Shown one piece after another: positions 1 to 6,002 of a stretch of 6,002 nucleotides of DNA. Source of the DNA: Campylobacterales bacterium (lineage in GTDB: Bacteria > Campylobacterota > Campylobacteria > Campylobacterales > QNZT01); NCBI GenBank assembly GCA_026985685.1, contig JALSQA010000479.1:1-6002 (forward strand). The letters are read 5' to 3'. Position numbers and translations under genes: made by a program. Position 1 is the stretch's first letter. Each line of letters begins with the position of its first letter. A model generated the notes under the pieces. The model was not told the DNA's origin and did no database searches. It saw nothing but the letters and a program-made list of their open reading frames with translations.

Positions 1-20
1 TCCCAAGTTGGAGCTTGGGA
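1..20 (-). repeat. Palindromic repeat copy 1, cut by window edge
   Basis: TCCCAAG and CTTGGGA form 7-bp perfect arms around a 6-base centre. The centre carries GG on the plus strand, so this copy is inverted relative to the other copies, which have CC. The outer left end falls outside the window. It lies 28 bases from copy 2, in opposite orientation, giving a head-to-head pair downstream of leuC. Confidence 0.8.
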
Positions 21-48
21 GCAAGAAGAACTGAAAACTTTCTCTATA

Positions 49-80
49 TCTGGTTCCCAAGCTCCAGCTTGGGAACCAGA
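49..80 (+). repeat. Palindromic repeat copy 2, perfect 15-bp arms
   Basis: This is the most perfect copy: positions 49-63 and 66-80 are exact reverse complements (15 bp each) around a CC centre. The outer part of the arms reads TCTG on the left and CAGA on the right, and the core is GTTCCCAAGCT / AGCTTGGGAAC. It starts 52 bases past the leuC stop. In the leuC transcript it would form a strong 3' hairpin, but no T-run follows on the minus strand, so it is not a standard Rho-independent terminator. Confidence 0.92.
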
Positions 81-131
81 GTGTTCAGAGTGTGTTCCAG
101 CTTTACAGCCATAAGATTCAGAGTCTTTCAA

Positions 132-1397
132 CTACAATTCTCTAGGATCTACTATCTTACCAGCTATGGCAGAAGCTGCTGCGACTGCTGAGTTTGCAAG
201 ATATATCTCAGAACTTCTAGCTCCCATTCGTCCGACAAAGTTACGATTTGTTGTAGATATACATCTTTCATTGTCACCAAGTATTCCCATGTATCCACCA
301 AGACATGCACCACAAGTAGGATTGCTTACTACTGCTCCAGCATCGATGAGGATATCTACTAAACCCTCTTTTTCTGCTTGTTTTAATATCTTTTGAGTAG
401 CAGGAGTAACTATCATCCTTGTTCTTTTTGAAACTTTTTTACCTTTTACAATCTCGGCTGCGATTCTAAGATCTCCAAGTCGTCCGTTTGTACATGAACC
501 TATAAAAACTTGATCTACTGCTAAATCATCCGCGACTGCCTGGGTGATAGGTTTACCATTTGATGGCAAGTGAGGATAAGCTATAACAGGCTCTAAATTT
601 TCTACATCTATCTCTAGCGTTTTGACATACTTTGCATCTGGATCAGAGTAGTGATATTTTGGAGAATCTCTAAGCTCCTTATCACCCAAAAACTCTTTTG
701 TAATATCATCAACCGCTACTATACCACTCTTTGCACCTGCTTCTATCGCCATGTTACAAAGAGAAAATCTATCATCCATACCAAGATGTTCTATTGTATC
801 TCCAGTAAATTCAAGAGTCTGATACAATGCCCCATCAACACCGATTTGACGAATAATCTCTAAAATCAAATCTTTTCCATAGATATGCTTACCTGGTTTT
901 CCAGTAAATATCACTTTGATTGACTCAGGAACTCTAAACCAGTTACCACCAGTGATCATACCAAAAGCGATATCTGTAGAACCCATACCAGTAGAAAATG
1001 CACCCAAAGCTCCATGTGTACAAGTGTGACTATCTGCACCGATGATGACATCTCCAGGAATAACAAGCCCCTTTTCAGGTAAAAGTGCGTGTTCAATCCC
1101 CATATCCTTTTCATCAAAAAATAGTTTTAGATCATGTTTATACGCAAATTCACGGCTTATCTTTGCTTGGTTTGCACTTGCGATGTCTTTAGCAGGTATG
1201 AAGTGATCCATGACTATTGCAAAGTTATCAGGCTTTGCCAAAGATTTTGCACCACTCTCCTCAAAAGCTCTTATCGAGATAGGCGTTGTGATGTCATTTC
1301 CGATTATCATATCGATATCACAACGTATAATCTCCCCAGCCTTTACCTCTCGTCCCACATGTTCACTAAATATCTTTTCTGTAATTGTTTGTCCCAT
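132..1397 (-). CDS. leuC: 3-isopropylmalate dehydratase large subunit (LeuC)
   Basis: LeuC isomerises 2-isopropylmalate to 3-isopropylmalate in leucine synthesis, as a cytoplasmic heterodimer with LeuD. The 421-residue product shows the aconitase-family landmarks: DSHTCTHGA at residues 122-130, the three probable [4Fe-4S] ligands Cys302 (in GSCTNG), Cys362 and Cys365 (in NPTCGACLGG), and TTNRNFVGRMG at 382-392. The length fits the shorter LeuC type found in epsilonproteobacteria and archaea rather than the roughly 470-residue enterobacterial type. The ATG start has an AGAGGA ribosome-binding site a few bases upstream. The gene looks intact. Its usual partner leuD does not follow within the 131 bases available downstream; that space holds two palindromic repeats. 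Homoaconitase or another hydrolyase specificity cannot be fully excluded without leuD/leuB context. Confidence 0.93.
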   Translation of the reverse strand: MGQTITEKIFSEHVGREVKAGEIIRCDIDMIIGNDITTPISIRAFEESGAKSLAKPDNFAIVMDHFIPAKDIASANQAKISREFAYKHDLKLFFDEKDMGIEHALLPEKGLVIPGDVIIGADSHTCTHGALGAFSTGMGSTDIAFGMITGGNWFRVPESIKVIFTGKPGKHIYGKDLILEIIRQIGVDGALYQTLEFTGDTIEHLGMDDRFSLCNMAIEAGAKSGIVAVDDITKEFLGDKELRDSPKYHYSDPDAKYVKTLEIDVENLEPVIAYPHLPSNGKPITQAVADDLAVDQVFIGSCTNGRLGDLRIAAEIVKGKKVSKRTRMIVTPATQKILKQAEKEGLVDILIDAGAVVSNPTCGACLGGYMGILGDNERCISTTNRNFVGRMGARSSEIYLANSAVAAASAIAGKIVDPREL

Positions 1398-1431
1398 AAG
1401 TTCCTCTGTAATTGTCTATTCAAAATATAAG

Positions 1432-1461
1432 CTAGTTCCCAAGTTCCATCTTGGGAACTAG
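1432..1461 (+). repeat. Palindromic repeat copy 3, between leuC and uma2 remnant
   Basis: Arms CTAGTTCCCAAG and CTTGGGAACTAG (12 bp each, perfect) enclose the centre TTCCAT. The outer arm bases CTA/TAG differ from the TCTG/CAGA of copy 2 but still pair with each other. It begins 35 bases upstream of the leuC ATG and ends 12 bases before the TATAAT box of the divergent remnant gene, so it sits in the shared upstream region and could affect either promoter. Confidence 0.92.
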
Positions 1462-1470
1462 ATGTAAATA

Positions 1471-1479
1471 TGCTATAAT
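1471..1479 (+). promoter_or_regulatory. Extended -10 promoter for the uma2 remnant
   Basis: TGCTATAAT is a perfect extended -10 (TGN followed by TATAAT at 1474-1479). It lies about 27 bases before a strong AAAGGAG ribosome-binding site (1494-1500), which is 5 bases from the ATG at 1506. No convincing -35 is seen; that region is occupied by palindrome copy 3. Expression signals thus outlive the broken gene they serve. Confidence 0.55.
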
Positions 1480-1505
1480 AGCAAAAGATTGATAAAGGAG
1501 AGAGA

Positions 1506-1789
1506 ATGGCTACTTTACCACAGAACAATGAAGAGTATATCCCAAGATATAGGTGATAAATACTTAACTACTGCACCTGAGATAATCTTTGAAATACTCT
1601 CTCAATCAACTATATGAAAAAATGGGTGTTAAATCTTATATTTTAGTAGATGGCAGTGCTTTGACTGCTGAAGTATTTGAGCTTATTGATGATAAGTATG
1701 AAAAGATAAAAAATGCACAAGATGATATCATAGAGTTTAAGTTAGATAGTTGTGATATTAGTTTTGATTTTTCAAAGATTTGGGAATAG
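1506..1789 (+). pseudogene. Remnant of Uma2/DUF820 family nuclease-like gene
   Basis: Three frames carry pieces of one protein. From ATG 1506 only MATLPQNNEEYIPRYR is read before a TGA at 1554. A second frame (1528-1617) reads GDKYLTTAPEIIFEILSQST, which matches the Uma2 core pattern of a proline-acidic pair followed by VxEILSPST. A third frame (1589-1789) reads LYEKMGVKSYILVDGSAL, then VFELIDDKY, and ends DISFDFSKIWE, the usual Uma2 C-terminal half and tail. In the family about a dozen residues separate the ILSxST and LYxxxGV blocks. Here the two blocks abut in different frames, which implies an internal deletion not divisible by three. Most of the N-terminal half is also missing. Uma2 proteins have a PD-(D/E)XK nuclease-like fold and are often multicopy with unclear roles. 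The family call is from recalled motifs; the broken state is seen directly. The strong ribosome-binding site and promoter remain. Confidence 0.72.
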
Positions 1790-2429
1790 ACTTTTTTAGA
1801 TATATCGTAAAATCATGTGGCAGATATCCACTTTTTACGAGTACATCTAGTTCCCAATCTCCAGCTTGGAAATTAGATGTACTAGAGGTAAACTTTTTAG
1901 CAAAATGTTTAATCTCCTGTGGTAGAAAATAGTTGAAACTTCGACTCTCATCCTTGCCATAAAGAAGATTGAAAACAAATCCCTTTTTAGAATGATCAAA
2001 ACATCTTTCTATAAACAAAAAAGTCTCAAAACGACTCAAAATATTCATCGAACCACTAGCGATATAAAAATCAGCTACCTCAAGTGAACCTTTTAAAATA
2101 TCTTTTTGGATAATTCTTTGCCCCGTTCTTTCTCGTGCTATTTTGACATTTTCTTCCACTATCTCATACCCAATATAATCTAGTTCCCAAGCTCCAGCTT
2201 GGAAACTATAGGATAGGGGTATGTCAGATAAAAAAGTATAGAAATCCCCAAATCCACACCCAGCATCTACAATAGTATTACCTGTTTGGATATCATCTTT
2301 GATAAGTTCATAGATAACCTCAAAGCGTTTTTGCTGAGAATAATCATCATGCCAATTAAGACCTTTGGCAGTAGCTCCATGTTTTTTGAGGGCAGATTTG
2401 TAAAATTTGTCGTTATTGATTCTTGGCAT
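1758..2429 (-). CDS. Class I SAM-dependent methyltransferase with two repeat-encoded insertions
   Basis: The 223-residue protein has SAM-binding motif I VDAGCGFGD at residues 54-62, preceded by KRFEVIYELI and followed by YIGYEIVEENVKIA, the usual strand with an acidic residue that contacts the cofactor. SGSMNILSRFE at 125-135 and KKGFVFNLLYG at 148-158 also fit this small epsilonproteobacterial family, which I recall at about 200 residues; the substrate is unknown. The extra length is explained by two palindromic repeats read in frame. Residues about 73-84 contain SFQAGAWELD, between the motif I helix and the next strand. Residues about 184-195 contain NFQAGDWELD, before the C-terminal strands VLVKSGYLPHDFTIYL. 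Both sites fall where homologues have loops, so the fold may survive. The last 10 codons overlap, antisense, the tail of the Uma2 remnant, and the KSIPKSLKNQN tail looks like a read-on extension. No clear ribosome-binding site is seen; TATACT ends about 9 bases before the ATG, so a very short leader is possible. The gene may be functional or a tolerated passenger. Confidence 0.85.
   Translation of the reverse strand: MPRINNDKFYKSALKKHGATAKGLNWHDDYSQQKRFEVIYELIKDDIQTGNTIVDAGCGFGDFYTFLSDIPLSYSFQAGAWELDYIGYEIVEENVKIARERTGQRIIQKDILKGSLEVADFYIASGSMNILSRFETFLFIERCFDHSKKGFVFNLLYGKDESRSFNYFLPQEIKHFAKKFTSSTSNFQAGDWELDVLVKSGYLPHDFTIYLKKSIPKSLKNQN
1841..1882 (+). repeat. Palindromic repeat copy 4, inside methyltransferase (C-terminal part)
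   Basis: Arms 1841-1860 and 1863-1882 match at 17 of 20 positions around CC, the longest extent of any copy. The outer 9 bp (GTACATCTA / TAGATGTAC) are perfect. Read on the minus strand it encodes TSNFQAGDWELDV of the methyltransferase. Compared with the intergenic copies, the right arm has GGAAA in place of GGGAA. Confidence 0.92.
2181..2208 (+). repeat. Palindromic repeat copy 5, inside methyltransferase (N-terminal part)
   Basis: TAGTTCCCAAGCT (2181-2193) pairs with AGCTTGGAAACTA (2196-2208) with one mismatch, around CC. On the minus strand it encodes SFQAGAWEL followed by D, in the same element frame as copy 4, just after SAM motif I. It carries the same G-to-A change in the right arm as copy 4. 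Flanking bases TATAAT and TATAGG pair only partly. Confidence 0.92.
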
Positions 2430-2479
2430 AGTGTAAGTATAGCTTAAATATGTAGAATTTTTAGTTACTAAGCTTTCTG

Positions 2480-2503
2480 GTTCCCAAGCTCCAGCTTGGG
2501 AAC
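2480..2503 (+). repeat. Palindromic repeat copy 6, upstream of methyltransferase
   Basis: GTTCCCAAGCT and AGCTTGGGAAC are perfect 11-bp arms around CC. The left flank (TTCTG) resembles copy 2 while the right flank (TATGG) resembles copy 5, so the outer arms no longer pair. It lies 51 bases before the methyltransferase start, in the gap between the nucleotidyltransferase and the methyltransferase. Confidence 0.9.
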
Positions 2504-2534
2504 TATGGGACTATGTGAAAATTAATGTATCATT

Positions 2535-2555
2535 TTCCTAATGAGCTTGGAACTA
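2535..2555 (+). repeat. Degraded palindromic repeat copy 7
   Basis: TTCCTAATGAGCTTGGAACTA keeps most of the right arm (AGCTTGG, then AACTA) with one G lost, and a shortened left arm TTCCTAA. It fits a standard copy with about four bases missing near the centre. The final CTA (2553-2555) is, on the minus strand, the TAG stop codon of the adjacent nucleotidyltransferase. Confidence 0.6.
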
Positions 2556-2840
2556 ATTATTTAACAAACATCCTTTTATGGCTTCTTGTTCTATGATTTT
2601 TTCAAAGTCATAATGAACTACCAAATCAACTGGCTTTAAAAGTTTTTGTTCTAGCTTTACTATTGCTTTTAGTTTCTTTTCGTATAGGCTATCTCTGTTT
2701 TCAGGGATGACATAAATATCTATGTCTCTACCTCTTTTAGTCATATCTAGTCTGCTTCCAAAGATATATATCTTACACTTTCCAAATATATCTTGTAAAG
2801 TCTGAACTATAACTTTTTTTTCATCCTCTGTTAATCTCAT
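2553..2840 (-). CDS. MNT-type minimal nucleotidyltransferase (MntA-like)
   Basis: The 95-residue protein has the polymerase-beta-fold signature of minimal nucleotidyltransferases: GS at residues 28-29, then nine residues, then DID at 39-41 (catalytic Asp39 and Asp41). A likely third acidic residue, Asp72, lies in VDLVVHYDF. Such proteins usually act with a HEPN partner in HepT/MntA toxin-antitoxin modules, where the MNT protein adds AMP to the HEPN RNase and silences it; that role here is inference. The ATG lies 20 bases inside the end of an upstream frame, with AAAGAG as a possible ribosome-binding site. No HEPN gene follows in the 123 bases before the methyltransferase, and no intact one precedes, so it appears to be an orphan. 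Its stop codon lies in the degraded palindrome at 2535-2555, so the C-terminus (KGCLLNN) may have been trimmed or reset by that element. Confidence 0.8.
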   Translation of the reverse strand: MRLTEDEKKVIVQTLQDIFGKCKIYIFGSRLDMTKRGRDIDIYVIPENRDSLYEKKLKAIVKLEQKLLKPVDLVVHYDFEKIIEQEAIKGCLLNN

Positions 2841-3027
2841 ATTTTCTCTTTATATTTTCAACTATTTCAAAAAGATAATCTATCTCTTTTAGTATCATAT
2901 TAAGATGTTCTATCTTTTCTGACTCATCTTCTGGATATTCATAAAAAATTATATTGTAATTTTTGTTAATTGTTTGACAGTAACTTATAGAAGAATACTT
3001 TTTGTTAAAGTATTTATTAAAATTATT
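2821..3027 (-). pseudogene. 5'-truncated reading frame overlapping the nucleotidyltransferase
   Basis: An open frame of 68 codons ends in TGA at 2821-2823, overlapping the nucleotidyltransferase start by 20 bases, the close coupling expected of a two-gene module. The readable part includes FYEYPEDESEKIEHLNMI and then LKEIDYLFEIVENIKRKYE, a charged, probably helical tail. It is closed upstream by TAA at 3028-3030 and has no ATG, GTG or TTG before the internal Met44, so as it stands it lacks a start. It runs straight into the pseB promoter. The position suggests the tail of a HEPN-like or substrate-binding partner of the MNT protein, but no RX4-6H motif is in the surviving part, so the identity is a guess. 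It could also be chance open sequence. Confidence 0.4.
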
Positions 3028-3028
3028 T

Positions 3029-3034
3029 TATAAT
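3029..3034 (+). promoter_or_regulatory. Probable -10 box of the pse operon
   Basis: TATAAT, 39 bases before the pseB GTG, is the best promoter-like hexamer upstream of the operon. It is preceded by an AT-only stretch with T-runs rather than a TTGACA -35, as is common in epsilonproteobacterial sigma-70 promoters. An AAGGGA ribosome-binding site lies at 3055-3060, seven bases before the start. The predicted leader is about 27 bases. Confidence 0.55.
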
Positions 3035-3043
3035 GAAGTATAA

Positions 3044-5140
<2,097 letters not shown>

Positions 5141-5148
<8 letters not shown>

Positions 5149-5851
5149 ATGTATCGCTATTATCCCCGCACGAGGTGGAAGTAAACGCATCCCCAAAAAA
5201 AATATAAAACCTTTCCATGGAAAACCACTTATCGCTTATTCGATAGAAGTCGCACAAAAAAGTGGACTTTTTGAGAAAATTGTCGTCTCTACGGATGATG
5301 AAGCGATAGCTAAAGTGGCAAAGCAATATGGAGCAGAGGTTTTAAAACGCCCTAAAGCGTTGGCAGATGATTTTACAGGTACGGGTGCGGTGGTGGAGCA
5401 TGCACTAGGTATCTATACGGGGTATGATTTTTGTTGTACGATTTATGCCACAGCACCACTGCTTCAGGAGAGATATCTCAAAGAAGGCTTTGAAAAATTA
5501 AAGTCCAGTGATGCGGTGATGGCGTTTTCAGTTACTTCGATGCCTTTTCCAATTCAGCGGACTTTCAAACTCAAAGATGGCAGATGTGAGATGTTTACCC
5601 CTGAATATTTCGCAACTCGCAGTCAAGATTTGGAAGAAGCCTATCAAGATGCAGGGCAGTTTTACTGGGAAAAGATAGGGGTAGAGATGAGAGATATCGC
5701 TTTTGGATCTGACTCCATTCCTATCGTCTTGCCACGACATTTGGTGCAGGATATCGATACGATGGAGGATTGGAAGAGGGCGGAGCTGATGTATCAAGTT
5801 TTGTTTCCTGATAAGTTTGATGGATTAGATGGAGTAAAGATACATGAATAA
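5141..5851 (+). CDS. pseF: Pseudaminic acid cytidylyltransferase, PseF
   Basis: PseF activates pseudaminic acid with CTP to give CMP-pseudaminate, the donor for flagellin or other surface glycosyltransferases. The 236-residue protein has the CMP-sialate synthetase nucleotide-binding motif ARGGSKRIPKKNI at 10-22, STDD at 50-53, ATAPLL at 103-108, YQDAGQFYW at 168-176 and a probable metal-binding region QDIDTMEDW at 203-211. Among sugar-acid CMP transferases, the DDFTGT and YQDAGQFYW segments and the linkage to pseB and pseC favour PseF over NeuA. The GTG start at 5141 overlaps the end of pseC by 8 bases, with AAAGAG upstream; the nearby ATG at 5149 is out of frame. Base use differs sharply from pseC: the 60 bases from 5341 have 30 G or C. 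Confidence 0.92.
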
Positions 5852-6002
5852 AAAAATTTTGCATTTACTAAAACAAAAAGAGTCATTGACTTTGGAGTTT
5901 AAAGAGTCCAAAAGTAAACTAAACAAAGATATCTACGATACAGTCTGTGCTTTTTCAAATAGAGAAGGTGGGTATATTCTTTTGGGTGTAAATGATGATG
6001 GT
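5844..6002 (+). CDS. AlbA_2 / Schlafen-type domain protein, N-terminal part
   Basis: A reading frame from the ATG at 5844 overlaps the pseF stop by 8 bases and runs out of the window after 53 codons. It contains LTLEFKESKSKL, then YDTVCAFSNREGGYILLGV and NDDG. This is the start of the AlbA_2 (formerly AAA_4) domain, recognised by the EFKES motif, the AFxNxxGG block and the LGVxDDG turn. Proteins with this domain are variously annotated as RNA-binding, RecG-like or transcriptional regulators, and the domain is related to the Schlafen core; the actual function is unknown. It is unusual next to pseF, where pseG, pseH or pseI would be expected. The frame, start and overlap are seen directly; the family is from recalled motifs. 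The C-terminal architecture lies outside the window. Confidence 0.8.
   Translation, partial: MNKKILHLLKQKESLTLEFKESKSKLNKDIYDTVCAFSNREGGYILLGVNDDG

Noticed and set aside
49..80. Rho-independent terminator of leuC
   Set aside because: The hairpin is strong but no T-run follows it on the minus strand, and identical palindromes occur upstream of and inside genes.
91..107. Further repeat copy at GTTCCAGCTTT near position 94
   Set aside because: It shares only short pieces of the arms with no matching second arm; it can be chance or a remnant too damaged to support.
1343..1528. Minus-strand frame of 61 codons across palindrome copy 3
   Set aside because: It overlaps the leuC start and both promoters, has no ribosome-binding site, and its SSSQDGTWEL stretch is just the palindrome read through.
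1506..1617. Programmed frameshift in the Uma2-like gene
   Set aside because: No slippery site fits, two shifts would be required, and residues between the conserved blocks are missing, which points to decay.
1..2555. CRISPR array from repeated palindromes
   Set aside because: Spacing ranges from 28 to over 1300 bases, copies differ in outer sequence and lie inside genes, and no cas gene is present.

Overview
The window looks like part of an epsilonproteobacterial (Campylobacterota, Sulfurimonas/Sulfuricurvum/Sulfurovum-like) chromosome. The grounds are AT-rich DNA, a short (421-residue) LeuC, a pseudaminic-acid operon of the PseB/PseC/PseF type, T/A-rich promoters with a clear TATAAT but no good -35, and tightly overlapping genes. 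The genus is inference.

Left half (about 1-3030) is a loose, eroded accessory neighbourhood on the minus strand. It holds leuC (132-1397), the wreck of a Uma2/DUF820 nuclease-like gene on the plus strand (1506-1789), a small class I SAM-dependent methyltransferase (1758-2429), and an orphan MNT-type nucleotidyltransferase (2553-2840). The last is overlapped by the open but start-less tail of a further upstream reading frame (2821-3027). Scattered through this half are seven copies, some degraded, of one short palindrome with core arms GTTCCCAAGCT / AGCTTGGGAAC around a CC centre. Two copies lie inside the methyltransferase gene, in the same reading frame, and add nearly the same peptide (FQAGAWELD and FQAGDWELD) at two separate loops. 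One degraded copy supplies the stop codon of the nucleotidyltransferase. Others flank leuC on both sides.

Right half (3068-6002) is compact, plus-strand and free of the palindrome: pseB, pseC, pseF and the start of an AlbA_2 (Schlafen-like) domain gene. Successive genes overlap by 4, 8 and 8 bases, so they are probably one translationally coupled transcript from a TATAAT promoter at 3029. PseB (UDP-GlcNAc 5-inverting 4,6-dehydratase) and PseC (PLP aminotransferase) carry out the first two steps towards pseudaminic acid, and PseF makes the activated CMP-sugar used for flagellin or surface glycosylation. Base composition jumps from very AT-rich in pseC to clearly GC-richer in pseF, so the operon may be a mosaic.

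The most interesting feature is the dispersed palindrome, which behaves like a small mobile repeat that can be tolerated inside proteins, much as Rickettsia palindromic elements are. Whether this family has already been described cannot be checked from the sequence.
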